A stretch of DNA of 64,000 nucleotides from Owenweeksia sp965214115 (GTDB lineage Bacteria; Bacteroidota; Bacteroidia; Flavobacteriales; Schleiferiaceae): assembly GCA_965214115.1 (NCBI GenBank), contig CBDCAU010000007.1:434001-498000 (forward strand), read 5' to 3'. This document shows, in pieces, positions 49,047 to 57,049 of the stretch; position 1 is the stretch's first letter, and the number at the start of each line of letters is the position of its first letter. The position numbers and the translations under genes are program-made. The notes under the pieces are model-generated. The model did no database searches and had not been told where the DNA came from. It saw nothing but the letters and a program-made list of their open reading frames with translations.

Positions 49047-49373
49047 TTATTCCTCATAAATATCGAACTCCGCCGAAACCGACTTCATCCGTTCCGCATC
49101 TTCAAAATCACTGTCCGACAGTTTCGATAGTTTTTCCAAGTAAAGGTCAAAGCGGCCATTTTTAAAAATGGTGAGCATTTTGCCTCCCTTTTCGCAGCGC
49201 GCGGCGTGCCACACATTGGGCGGAACGGTGATGGTGTCGCCAGCCTTGGCCGTGATGGTTTTATCGTCAAAAATCAGTTCCACTTCTCCTTCGAGGATGT
49301 AAAACACCTCGGTCATTATCTTGTGGTGGTGCCGTTTCAGATAGAACTGCGGCTTCAACGTATCTTCCACCAA
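49047..49373 (-). CDS. Cupin protein with an in-frame stop near the 5' end
   Basis: 108 residues from a GTG. Cupin core: HHHKIMTEVFYILEGEVELI, AGDTITVPPNVWHAARC. Upstream in the same frame the DNA encodes MNQKQII, a TGA (49458-49460), then NGKGENYNYAQDHCFVKLSS and more, joining into this frame; the ATG would be at 49481. Related cupins have this N-terminus, so the gene probably carries a nonsense change in codon 8 and may only make the shorter protein. The metal histidines are in the remaining part. Convergent with ridA (3-bp gap). Confidence 0.65.
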   Translation of the reverse strand: MVEDTLKPQFYLKRHHHKIMTEVFYILEGEVELIFDDKTITAKAGDTITVPPNVWHAARCEKGGKMLTIFKNGRFDLYLEKLSKLSDSDFEDAERMKSVSAEFDIYEE

Positions 49374-49507
49374 ACACAGTTCGCCATTGGTTTTTCTTGA
49401 AGAAAGTTTGACAAAACAATGGTCTTGGGCGTAGTTGTAGTTTTCACCCTTTCCGTTTCAGATTATTTGTTTTTGGTTCATAATGGTTGGTAATTTGAAA
49501 CGGTTTG

Positions 49508-49562
49508 GCTATGCGCAGTGTCCCGAAGGGCCTTGCGTATAGGTGTTGTTGTGCGGCGTTTT
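49508..49562. repeat. Left flank of a cassette-like unit
   Basis: TTGGCTATGCGCA pairs with TTGCGTATAGG, with CCC-GAA-GGG in the loop, followed by TGTTGTTGTGCGGC. A related sequence in opposite orientation lies at 50280-50326. Confidence 0.55.
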
Positions 49563-49569
49563 TTCTTTT

Positions 49570-50274
49570 TTATTCAACTGCTTTAAATTCTGTTCCTGTC
49601 CATATTTCGTGATTGACTTCACAATATGCACAGACTTCAATCAAACTTGTTGTTGTATCAATTGCTCCAACATTTCTGATTATCAATTTGCTGTTCTTTC
49701 TAAATTTTGAACCGAGTGAAGTTCCATATCCACCAAATATTTCACCTGTTTTTCTGTCAACTACAACTCCACTTTGACAAGGTGAACCGCAACCCCAAGT
49801 AACCAATGTGTATTGTCCTGCGAAGTTTATTCCATTGGCACATTCGTTTTTTATTCGGGTTATGAATCGTCTTGAATCTGGGTTTGTCGAAAAATCAGGG
49901 TCAGCTAATTTTCCTTCAAAAATGTCAGCTGGATAATCTTTAAACGAGGTTTTGGGTTGGTATTTTTTATAGATTTTCACATTATCGTAGTTAATATTTT
50001 CTCCGATAATCACATCATTTCGATATCCAATTAGAATTTCAAATGTCGGGAAATTGTCAACTTCATTTTCAGTCACAACTTTAACCTTCGCGAGCTTGTC
50101 TCCAATAATCAAGTAGTTGTCAGTATTCAAGAGGGTGTCAATTTGACTTTCCGTTTGTTGAATTTCTGTCTTTGTGGAGTCCGAACTATTCAATTCTCCT
50201 TTTTCTGTGTTCTCCTTATTGGATTGACAAGACAGAATTAAAAAACAGGTTAAATATGTTAGTATTCGTTTCAT
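49570..50274 (-). CDS. Hypothetical lipoprotein in a cassette-like unit
   Basis: 234 residues from the ATG at 50274, which starts a lipoprotein signal (lipobox LILSC). A low-complexity Ser/Thr/Glu linker is followed by a C-terminal domain with FITRIKNECANGINFAGQYT, LVTWGCGSPCQSGVVVDRKT and GEIFGGYG, a pattern I know from uncharacterised periplasmic proteins of several phyla. Clearly more AT-rich than ridA and other core genes. It is flanked on both sides by related inverted structured repeats, so it looks like a single-gene mobile cassette. Confidence 0.6.
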   Translation of the reverse strand: MKRILTYLTCFLILSCQSNKENTEKGELNSSDSTKTEIQQTESQIDTLLNTDNYLIIGDKLAKVKVVTENEVDNFPTFEILIGYRNDVIIGENINYDNVKIYKKYQPKTSFKDYPADIFEGKLADPDFSTNPDSRRFITRIKNECANGINFAGQYTLVTWGCGSPCQSGVVVDRKTGEIFGGYGTSLGSKFRKNSKLIIRNVGAIDTTTSLIEVCAYCEVNHEIWTGTEFKAVE

Positions 50275-50279
50275 TTTAA

Positions 50280-50340
50280 ATGCAGCACAACTTTTGGCTA
50301 TAAACAATTCCGCATAGCCAACACCCTTCCGTTGGCTAAC
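50280..50340. repeat. Right flank of the cassette-like unit
   Basis: GCAGCACAAC, then GGCTATAAACAATTCCGCAT with AGCC, where GGCTAT and ATAGCC pair, then TAGCCAAC-ACCCTTCC-GTTGGCTA, a perfect 8-bp stem. The complement aligns with 49508-49562 (TTGGCTATGCG ... GTTGTGC). Confidence 0.55.
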
Positions 50341-50385
50341 GCTATTACCGTTCTATCCGTTACAGTTTCCAAACTTAAACAATCC

Positions 50386-50661
50386 TCACATCAACACCCC
50401 GTTCTTCGCCTCGATGGGCGGCGGCAAGTCCTTTTCGCGCAGCATTTCGCGCAGGTCTATTTCGATGGTGCGGCAGAGCGACATCATCGGGATGTCGTTG
50501 GCCATCTCCTGCAAAAATCTATCATCAAACAATATGGGAACCGCCATAGAATCAAACGGAAAGATTACTCCCACGGTTTCAAAACAATAGTCTCCTCTTC
50601 TGCCTCGACCCCGCGTGTTCAAACGCTTCCCTGATTTTTCCCAAGGGAAATGTGTGAACAT
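50386..50661 (-). pseudogene. Probable C-terminal fragment of an unknown gene
   Basis: A 91-codon frame. The stretch from FDSMAVPILFDDRFLQEMAN through SLCRTIEIDLREMLREKDLP to the stop looks like real coding sequence, while the N-terminal 30 residues (basic, RGRGRRGD) do not. It ends next to the detached ridA end, mirroring the junction at 31930/31933. Family not recognised; it may be the lost convergent neighbour of ridA. Confidence 0.35.
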
Positions 50662-50671
50662 TCACCAAATA

Positions 50672-50808
50672 AAAGATAAGCGGCTGTTTGTGCAAATCAA
50701 TGAAGTGTGCGGGAAATATTTTGAGGAAAAACCACCCGCTCGGAAAACGGTGGAAGTGCGCGAACTGCCAAAAGGGGTGAAATGGAGATTAGCGGGGTGG
50801 GGGTGTAA
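50672..50808 (+). pseudogene. Detached 3' end of ridA
   Basis: Plus-strand translation RLFVQINEVCGKYFEEKPPA, then RKTVEVRELPKGV aligns with the ridA C-terminus (FAEINEVYGRYFGQNPPARE). After a small frame change it continues as MEISGVGV and a stop, matching EISGVGVK. There is no N-terminal half. Confidence 0.9.
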
Positions 50809-50853
50809 CGCCGCCAATCGGCGGTTGAGAATGCTGTAAGTAAATCGCTCCCT

Positions 50854-51024
50854 TCAGGAGTGTTCTTTCTTCAATGCCTTGAATGGTGGAAGCCCGTTCT
50901 TCTCCACCATTCGATTGGCCTTGGCCAACTTTTCTGGGAACGGGTTTTCGTTATTGTATTCATCCAAAGATTCGTCGATAATTACTATCGGCTTTTTACG
51001 AAGGTTCATTTCTTCAATTTTCAT
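50854..51024 (-). CDS. Small partner protein of DUF6934 (copy 1)
   Basis: 56 residues: MKIEEMNLRKKPIVIIDESL, then DEYNNENPFPEKLAKANRMV, EKNGLPPFKALKKEHS. It starts 11 bases inside the end of the DUF6934 gene, so the two are translationally coupled. The small gene at 55944-56108, which also follows a DUF6934 gene, has the same plan: basic start, an IxPID/VIIDESL-like strand, then FPxKLxKAN and a short tail. No known family recognised; an antitoxin or regulator role is a guess. Confidence 0.6.
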   Translation of the reverse strand: MKIEEMNLRKKPIVIIDESLDEYNNENPFPEKLAKANRMVEKNGLPPFKALKKEHS

Positions 51025-51472
51025 CATTTTCTGTTTTTCGCATTACGGCAAAACCGTCAAAGTTTACTCCATTTTCAAATTCGACCCACTCTTTCTTCAA
51101 ATCCCCAAAAATTTCAAAATCATTTTCCAGTTCTTGCAAGTATTTGGCAATTCCCATCCGGTAAAGCCGAGTCCTCGCATTGGTGCTTCCCGTGGCATAG
51201 ACTATGGCATTTTCATATTCGGCCGTGAAGGCATAAATGCTGGCAACCACTGTCGCCAAAACCTTTTCCCTGTCCCCATTATTGGTAACGATTTTATCGT
51301 CGAAATCACCCCCTCTATTTTTCTTGTCGCCAAAGCCGAGATTATAAAAATTCCGATAATTGGTCGAAGTATAATAAATGATCTTTGGGATTCTGCCTTT
51401 TGGCCCATCGCTGGTGAACTCAAAAACCGTAAGGTTTTTATTGGCCTTTAATTCATATCTGTCAAGTCTCAT
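51014..51472 (-). CDS. DUF6934 family protein (copy 1)
   Basis: 152 residues, apparently full length. Family stretches: YNLGFGDKKNRGGDFDDKIV, TNNGDREKVLATVVASIYAF, and IVYATGSTNARTRLYRMGIA. The GSTxARTRLYRM motif is the most conserved part and shared with the copy at 56117. The fold is probably small alpha/beta. Function unknown. It is followed by an overlapping small gene; the same pair occurs again 5 kb away. Confidence 0.75.
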   Translation of the reverse strand: MRLDRYELKANKNLTVFEFTSDGPKGRIPKIIYYTSTNYRNFYNLGFGDKKNRGGDFDDKIVTNNGDREKVLATVVASIYAFTAEYENAIVYATGSTNARTRLYRMGIAKYLQELENDFEIFGDLKKEWVEFENGVNFDGFAVMRKTENDEN

Positions 51473-51516
51473 CCGCTTTGGCTAAGAATTTCACAAATAT
51501 CGCAATTTCTAAAAAC

Positions 51517-52485
51517 TCAAACCTCCCACGGTTTCAAAATCACATTGCCCGTCTTCTGTCCCGACATCACATATTGATAAGCCTCCAAAATTTCGTCAAG
51601 CGCAAAAGTCCGCTCAATCACAGGTTTGAATTTCCCTTCCTCCAACAATTTTTGAATGAAATCCATACTTCTTTTGATATCGGAAGGCATCGGGAAAATC
51701 ACTTTTTTGCCCGATTTGAATTTGGATAAAATGGCCAGCCAAATATTCTCAGACTTCGACCCGAGTTCCGTGGAAATGTAGATGCCGTTTGGTTTTAGCG
51801 GTGGCTTGCATTTCCCGAAAGTGCTTTTGCCGACCGCATCAAAAATGAAATCGAATTGTTCATCCCGCTTTGTAAAATCCTCCTTTTCCCAATTAATGAC
51901 TTCATTCGCGCCCAACGATTTGACCAGCTCCATATTTTTGGTGTTCGCCGTGGCGATAGTTTCAATCCCATAAAATTTCAGGAATTGCAAAGCCGCCGAA
52001 CCAATCGCTCCAGTGGCGCCGTTCACCAACACTTTTTGGCCTTTTTGCAAATTCACTTTGTTGATGAAATTGTAGGCGTAGTATGCGCCTTCGGGAGCGG
52101 CGGCGGCTTCTTCAAAGGAAATGTTTTCGGAAATTTTCAAGATTGCGGTGTCTTCGGAAATCGTCAAATATTGCGCTTGCGAGGCGAGGCCATTGTCGTT
52201 GAAACCCCAAACTTTGTCGCCGATTTTAAAACGGGAAATGTTTTCACCCACCGCTTCGATTTCTCCGGCAAAGTCGGTGCCCGGCACCTGCCTTTTAGGC
52301 TTTCCCAATCCGGTGAACAACTGGATGGCAAACGGTTTTCCGGTCAGTCCGCCGCAGTCTGTCCGGTTCACCGTGGTGGCGTGGACTTTCACCAAGATTT
52401 CGTTTTCCTTTGGGACGGGTTTTTCGATGTCGCGGATTTGGAGGACTTCCGGCGGGCCGTAGCGGTGGCGGGTGGCGGCTTTCAT
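51517..52485 (-). CDS. Zinc-type (MDR) NAD(P)-dependent oxidoreductase
   Basis: 322 residues from the ATG at 52485. Medium-chain dehydrogenase/reductase: GPPEVLQIRDIEKPVPKENE, the GTDFAGEIEAVG motif, and the nucleotide loop VLVNGATGAIGSAALQFLKF. It lacks the catalytic zinc cysteines, so it is of the quinone-oxidoreductase branch. Substrate unknown. The first 20 codons recur, mutated, at 53470-53535 next to the Fic gene, indicating that the DNA between has been inserted. Confidence 0.85.
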   Translation of the reverse strand: MKAATRHRYGPPEVLQIRDIEKPVPKENEILVKVHATTVNRTDCGGLTGKPFAIQLFTGLGKPKRQVPGTDFAGEIEAVGENISRFKIGDKVWGFNDNGLASQAQYLTISEDTAILKISENISFEEAAAAPEGAYYAYNFINKVNLQKGQKVLVNGATGAIGSAALQFLKFYGIETIATANTKNMELVKSLGANEVINWEKEDFTKRDEQFDFIFDAVGKSTFGKCKPPLKPNGIYISTELGSKSENIWLAILSKFKSGKKVIFPMPSDIKRSMDFIQKLLEEGKFKPVIERTFALDEILEAYQYVMSGQKTGNVILKPWEV

Positions 52486-52563
52486 TGAATGTTGGATTTG
52501 GTGTTTTTGGAATGACACCAAAAGAGGAGGGAAGGTTGTTTGATAAATACTTGCGTTCGAGCT

Positions 52564-53408
52564 TCATTTTCTCCTTTTCAACTCTTTTTTAGTTTCCACG
52601 GTTTTATTATCAATTTTTTGGATTTTCAATCCAGATTCATCGTAATCAAAAATTACTTTTATCGGTCCCGTTTGAGTGGTTTTTGTCCCCGAAATTGTAT
52701 CTCCTTCTTGCGTAATTTCCATATCATCGAAATTCACGGTTTCTTGCTGGATAAATAGTGATTTTGGAAATGAATCGTCTTGGAAATTTAACGTCCTTTT
52801 GGTGCTATGAAAACGGTGCCATCCTGCGGAAGATGTGTGGTCGCTCACAAGTGTGCTATACACTTCGCGGATGCTATCCGGCTGAATGTCCCACATCGTA
52901 ATTTCTTCTTCCCAATGATAGTTATAAAAATATCGGCTCTTGGTAATGATGGAATGGACATTGGGCTGCGCAATATTTTCAAAGTAAAAGATGAAATTTT
53001 CATTGAAATACCCTGTATAAATATTGGCGAGGTGTGAAATGAAATTTGGGACTTTAAACAACTTCCCATCTTTTTTATAAAAAACATTGACAAAATATAT
53101 GTTTTCCTGTCGCAGTTGCATCACAATTTCATCCGTTGCCGAACCAAACAGATTTTTGTTAAAAATGTCGATTTTAATCTTATCCACAGAGAATGAAACT
53201 GTGTCATTTTCATTAGTGATTATGGGCAGGTTTCTTTTTGAAAATGACGCCAAATCATATTTTTCCAAAAACGGTTTAGTTCCCCTTCATTGGTCTTGTT
53301 TTTTATCGAATCCACCACGGCATCGATGGATGTGAAAGGGGTTTGACCGCACATAATATTTGTTAGGAATGAAACAAATAATATTGATAATAAAATCTTG
53401 ATTTTCAT
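52564..53408 (-). pseudogene. Secreted hypothetical protein with a frameshift
   Basis: The ATG at 53408 begins a signal peptide (MKIKILLSILFVSFLTNIMC) and runs to SIKNKTNEGE; the rest (FLEKYDLASFSKRNLPIITN to the stop at 52564, about 230 residues) is in another frame. One missing G in a four-base homopolymer (53282-53285) would join both parts, giving KTNEGGTKPFLEKYD. So this is one gene of about 280 codons broken by a one-base deletion or a sequencing error. Family not recognised; strands such as NFIFYFENIAQPNVHSI suggest a beta-rich protein. Confidence 0.6.
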
Positions 53409-53469
53409 AGGGCGGTTTCTTTTTGAACTATTAAGAAAGCCTTAATAGTTGGTTTTTCTTCAGGATGGG

Positions 53470-53535
53470 TTATTCGATGTTGCTGATTTGTAGGACTTCC
53501 GGCGGGTCGTAAGCGATGCCGATAGCGGCTTTCAT
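53470..53535 (-). pseudogene. Detached 5' end of the MDR oxidoreductase gene
   Basis: Minus-strand MKAAIGIAYDPPEVLQISNI, E, stop. It aligns with the oxidoreductase start MKAATRHRYGPPEVLQIRDI. Its ATG overlaps the stop codon of the Fic gene (ATGA), as expected if Fic and the oxidoreductase once formed an operon. Confidence 0.9.
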
Positions 53536-54643
53536 TTTTTTGATGCCATTTGATTTATTCCCCACCTTCCAAAATAGCCATCAACTTTGGGTTGAGGAAC
53601 AGCTTTTCTTTGCCCACTTTGGTGGATTTCAATATACCCGCTTTTTCCAAGGTTGTTTAAGTAATTCCCAACGGTTTTGGCAGTGCCTAAACCCGCTTCA
53701 ATCAAATGATTTCTTTTGGTATAAGGAAGTTTGAACAAAATTTCCACTAAATCTTTAGAATGGGCTTTGGGAGCTTTTTGCCTGATTTCTTCCGAAATTT
53801 CTTCCATAGCTTCCACTATTTTTTGCAATCTGTTTAGTCCTTTTTTAGCCGTCCACTCTACCATAGCCAGCATATAAAGTATCCAGTTTTCCCAGTTTCC
53901 TTTTTCCGTTACTTCCCTTATAAGATGATAATATTCCGCTTTGTTTTTCATAATATATTCACTCAAGAAAATGGCCGGAATATCTAACAGATTTTCCAGT
54001 TTTAAATAAAGCAAAAGAAGGATGCGCCCCGTTCTGCCGTTGCCATCCGCAAAGGGGTGGATGGCCTCAAATTGATAATGAAGTAGAGCTAATTTAACCA
54101 GCGGGTCGAGTTCACTTTTCTCATTTATAAATTTTTCCAAGTTGGCCAACTTTTTCTTGATGACAGATTTGCCAGAAGGCGGGGTGTAAATAATATCCCC
54201 TTTTGCATTGGACAAAACGGTGCCGTGCGTCTCGCGGATGCCCAAATTATTTTGTTTGATTTTTTGCACGATTTCAATACAAAGATGGGTGGTGATGAAC
54301 GGCTTTTTTTCCAGTTTTCCCAATGCCGCCCAAAGCGCCTCTTTATAGCTGATGATTTCCTTGGCCGCCGGATGGTCCAATTTTTTATCACCTACCACGG
54401 ATTTGTAGAGTTCATCATTGGTGGTAATGATGTTCTCTATCTCAGAACTGGCCTTGGCCTCTTGCAGGTGGATGGTGTCCAAAAAAAGCCGTAGATTGGG
54501 CAGATTGGTGAGCGCTCCGTTCAATTGCGCCAAAGTGCGGCTGGCTTGTATCGTTTTTTCAAAACTGCGGTTGTCTCCAGTTTTTGATTGGGCGGCAGCG
54601 GCGGCAACTCATTGTAGGGCTGGTCTCTTCGGAAATTTTTCAT
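53532..54643 (-). CDS. Fic-domain AMPylase/toxin, N-terminus frameshifted
   Basis: The uninterrupted part (53532-54533) has 333 codons: Fic motif HPFADGNGRTGR in the middle, the inhibitory helix SSEIEN near its start (so class II self-inhibited), and a C-terminal winged-helix region (KAHSKDLVEILFKLPYTKRN). Fic proteins transfer AMP or similar groups to target proteins. The expected N-terminus (MKNFRRDQPYNELPPLPPNQ, then KLETTAVLKK) starts at 54643 and is in another frame; adding one A to the A6 run at 54554-54559 would restore it. So it is either broken or a sequencing error. Confidence 0.8.
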
Positions 54644-54778
54644 AAGAAAGAAACGAAGGTAAATTTTACGCTTGTAGAATTAACAGCGGTAAATTTAGAA
54701 GAAAATTACCTCCGTTTTGGATATGAAGGTAAAGGTTACCCGCAACGGTTACGATTAGCCAAAAGCGAATTTCTTCAT

Positions 54779-55684
54779 TCAAAAATAAACCCAATGCCCC
54801 TTCACTCGTCCCCGCCCATCCAATTCCAGCGCCGGCGCCGCCATCTTGATAAAATTCAAACCGAAAAACAACCCCTTCAAAAACTTCGATTGCGTCGGGA
54901 TTTTCGTCCAGTCGATGTCGGGCGACAGCAAACACTGGCGGTAGCGTTCCGTTTCGGGAATCGGCTCGCCGCGGTAGGAAGTGCGGTTTTCAAACTCGCC
55001 GAACATCCCATTGGCGCTGTAGCCCACGGCAATGTTGAGCCAATCCGGCAGCTTTTCTTGGAACAGAAAATTATTGACGTTGGTGCTGAGCCAGTAGGTG
55101 TGGCCGTTGTAATCCAAAAACAGGCTTTCCAAAAAACCATCGCCCAAATAACCGTTGGCCTGCGCGGCGTAGGGCGAGCGGTAAAAACTGAATTTGAACT
55201 GGAACAATTGCTCGTCGAACAAAAGCCCCTGACCGATGACCAAGGCCGAACCCGCCGCATTGGCCGCCATATCGGGCCACGAAAAACCCCAGTTTTCATA
55301 CAGCCCGTCGAAAATTTCAATCGGCGTTTGCAGCACGAGGCCCATCGTGCCGCCGTAAAGCAAGGATTTCTTTTTGCTCACGCCCGCGTCGCGCAACCAT
55401 TGGTAGCACAGATAACTTTGCAGATAGGCACCGTAAGCGTGCCCCATTTTGTCGATTTGCAAATAGCCTTGGCTGTCATCGTAAAAATGAAAGGGCACCC
55501 GCTCTTTGTCTTTGTACCACACAAATTGCAGGTAGGCCATACTGCCCACGTACAGCGCCGATTCGGTGATGATGGCCGCGCGGAGTTTGGATTTGTTGAT
55601 GGAGGTGGTGTCGGTGCTGTCTTGGGCGGGGATGCGCAGCGCAATCGTCAGAAATATAAATAGACAGAGCGTTCTCGTTCGCAT
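54779..55684 (-). CDS. DUF2279 family outer-membrane-associated protein
   Basis: 301 residues with signal peptide (1-20). Family stretches: VGSMAYLQFVWYKDKERVPF, HFYDDSQGYLQIDKMGHAYG, MGLVLQTPIEIFDGLYENWG, FSWPDMAANAAGSALVIGQG. DUF2279 proteins are predicted envelope proteins of Bacteroidota with no assigned role. Single gene in a region that is otherwise accessory; likely part of the core genome. Confidence 0.85.
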   Translation of the reverse strand: MRTRTLCLFIFLTIALRIPAQDSTDTTSINKSKLRAAIITESALYVGSMAYLQFVWYKDKERVPFHFYDDSQGYLQIDKMGHAYGAYLQSYLCYQWLRDAGVSKKKSLLYGGTMGLVLQTPIEIFDGLYENWGFSWPDMAANAAGSALVIGQGLLFDEQLFQFKFSFYRSPYAAQANGYLGDGFLESLFLDYNGHTYWLSTNVNNFLFQEKLPDWLNIAVGYSANGMFGEFENRTSYRGEPIPETERYRQCLLSPDIDWTKIPTQSKFLKGLFFGLNFIKMAAPALELDGRGRVKGHWVYF

Positions 55685-55772
55685 TTTTAGAAATGGTTGT
55701 GAACGGGTAACGGGATTTTTTTGGAGAAGGTGGGTGGGGCTTTCCTAAAAATGAGAATTTGAGATTCGAAAA

Positions 55773-55943
55773 TCACTTCACCAAGTGCCTATCAAATTTC
55801 AACGGCTCCGTAGAAAACACGCGGATTTTCTGCGCATCGGGATGGCGGGGGTTGATTAGAAAATTAAACTCTGGCGGCACGATGCAGCTTGGCGCTTTCA
55901 AAACTGCCGCTTGGTTTCTGCTTACAAAATCATTGTCGATACC
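55773..55943 (-). pseudogene. Detached C-terminus of a RES toxin gene
   Basis: Minus-strand translation DNDFVSRNQAAVLKAPSCIV, then PPEFNFLINPRHPDAQKIRV and a stop aligns with the last 55 residues of the RES toxin at 47569-48039. No N-terminal part or antitoxin is next to it. It begins exactly where the small DUF6934 partner gene ends. Confidence 0.9.
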
Positions 55944-56108
55944 TTATTTGACCGATAAGTCCGGCAATTTGGATTCTGAAAGTATTTCGTTAGCTTTTTG
56001 CAGTTTTTTGGGAAACAGGACTTTGCCGCGATATTTTTCAAGCCTGCTATCAATGGGTATGATAGGCAGCTTGGATTCGTTCAGTTTTTCTATCAATGAA
56101 TCTTTCAT
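55944..56108 (-). CDS. Small partner protein of DUF6934 (copy 2)
   Basis: 54 residues: MKDSLIEKLNESKLPIIPID, then SRLEKYRGKVLFPKKLQKAN, EILSESKLPDLSVK. It follows the DUF6934 gene after 8 bp, the same order as copy 1 at 50854-51024, with a similar plan (short strand, FPxKLxKAN helix). Unknown family. The conservation of the pair at two loci argues that it is a real gene. Confidence 0.6.
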   Translation of the reverse strand: MKDSLIEKLNESKLPIIPIDSRLEKYRGKVLFPKKLQKANEILSESKLPDLSVK

Positions 56109-56116
56109 AATTTAAA

Positions 56117-56482
56117 TTACTTTTTGGTTGCTAAAAATGCTTCGTAGTCTTCGCCGATTTCAAAATTGACCCATTTCTTTTTATCGGTATATCCGAAAAT
56201 ATGAAAATCTTCGGATATTTCGGCGAGATTGTTCGCTATCCCCATTCGGTAGAGCCGTGTTCGGGCCTCAGTACTGCCAGTAGCCACTATCCAGCAATTG
56301 GGGTGTTTTTCCGCGAAAGCGTACACAGTTGATGCCACCGTCGCTAAAACTTTCAAACTATCGCCATTGTTGGTCACGGCTTTGTCATCTATCCCCTTGG
56401 CTTCTTCGTCATAATCGCCAAATGCAAGATTGTAAACGTTGCTTTCTGAAGTAGGCTGAAATTCAACCACTTTCTTTATCAC
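56117..56482 (-). CDS. DUF6934 family protein (copy 2), 5' end altered
   Basis: 121 residues from a GTG. Motifs shared with copy 1: AVTNNGDSLKVLATVASTVY, IVATGSTEARTRLYRMGIAN. The frame is open upstream to 56560 and encodes VKFEKYFYKSESNFEFFEFY, SEGPKGVI, which aligns with the N-terminus of copy 1, but the codon in the start position is GTA directly after a stop, so no ordinary start codon is present. Either translation begins inside or the gene has lost its start. Confidence 0.6.
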   Translation of the reverse strand: MIKKVVEFQPTSESNVYNLAFGDYDEEAKGIDDKAVTNNGDSLKVLATVASTVYAFAEKHPNCWIVATGSTEARTRLYRMGIANNLAEISEDFHIFGYTDKKKWVNFEIGEDYEAFLATKK

Positions 56483-56569
56483 CCCTTTTGGCCCTTCGCT
56501 ATAAAACTCGAAGAATTCAAAATTGGATTCGCTTTTGTAAAAATACTTCTCGAATTTTACTTATCCGTT

Positions 56570-57013
56570 TTGGTAAATTGACAGATCTTCTCTCAAAGTT
56601 CGCGGTGATTTTAGGGTCGGCAGAATTGGTTTTTTTGTTAACTCTCGTTATTTTATTTTCTCGGCTTAGCTGTAACGTTCTCGGCTATGAGTAGTTGCGC
56701 GGGTTGGCACTTCACCTTTTGCAAGTTCAAAGAACTGAAAATCCCCACGGATTTTCGGAAGACCCGTCAAAATGCAAAAGTTAAATGTGGTGGGCTCACG
56801 CGACAAAGTCGCGCGGCAGCGGCGGTTTTTTTCCATCCTTAAGTTTTGAATTCTTTGATTCTGTTCCGATAACCCAATCTCCAATTCGTGCTGTTCGTCT
56901 TTAGGTCTACAAATCGTAAAAGTGCAAATCTGCCAAAATGGATTTGATGCGGCTCCGGTATCGAATCTCAATATGTAAGAATATATTCTTCTCAATTCAA
57001 GGTTGATTGAAAT
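56570..57013. other. Accessory intergenic region with cassette-like repeats
   Basis: No protein supported. Contains TTAGCTGTAACGTTCTCGGC, then TATGAGTAGTTGCGCGG (56659-56705), similar in kind to TTAGCTGTATGTTGCGCAAC at 57383-57402, which may be flanks of a small cassette. The sequence between 56706 and 57000 is unrecognised. Confidence 0.35.
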
Positions 57014-57042
57014 AAAAAAAGGCTGTCGTAAACGACAGCCTA
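57014..57042 (-). terminator. Strong intrinsic terminator, minus strand
   Basis: Minus strand: AGGCTGTCGT, loop TT, ACGACAGCCT, then seven T. A perfect 10-bp stem. It lies immediately downstream of the tRNA-like sequence 57050-57138. Confidence 0.85.
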
Positions 57043-57049
57043 AAATTTG

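Noticed and set aside
49508..50340. Canonical integron attC sites
   Set aside because: The flanks fold and are related, but core boxes of RYYYAAC/GTTRRRY type do not fit; only cassette-like is claimed.
54584..55663. Long plus-strand frame opposite the DUF2279 gene
   Set aside because: DUF2279 motifs, signal peptide and proper start are on the minus strand; the plus frame has no known pattern.
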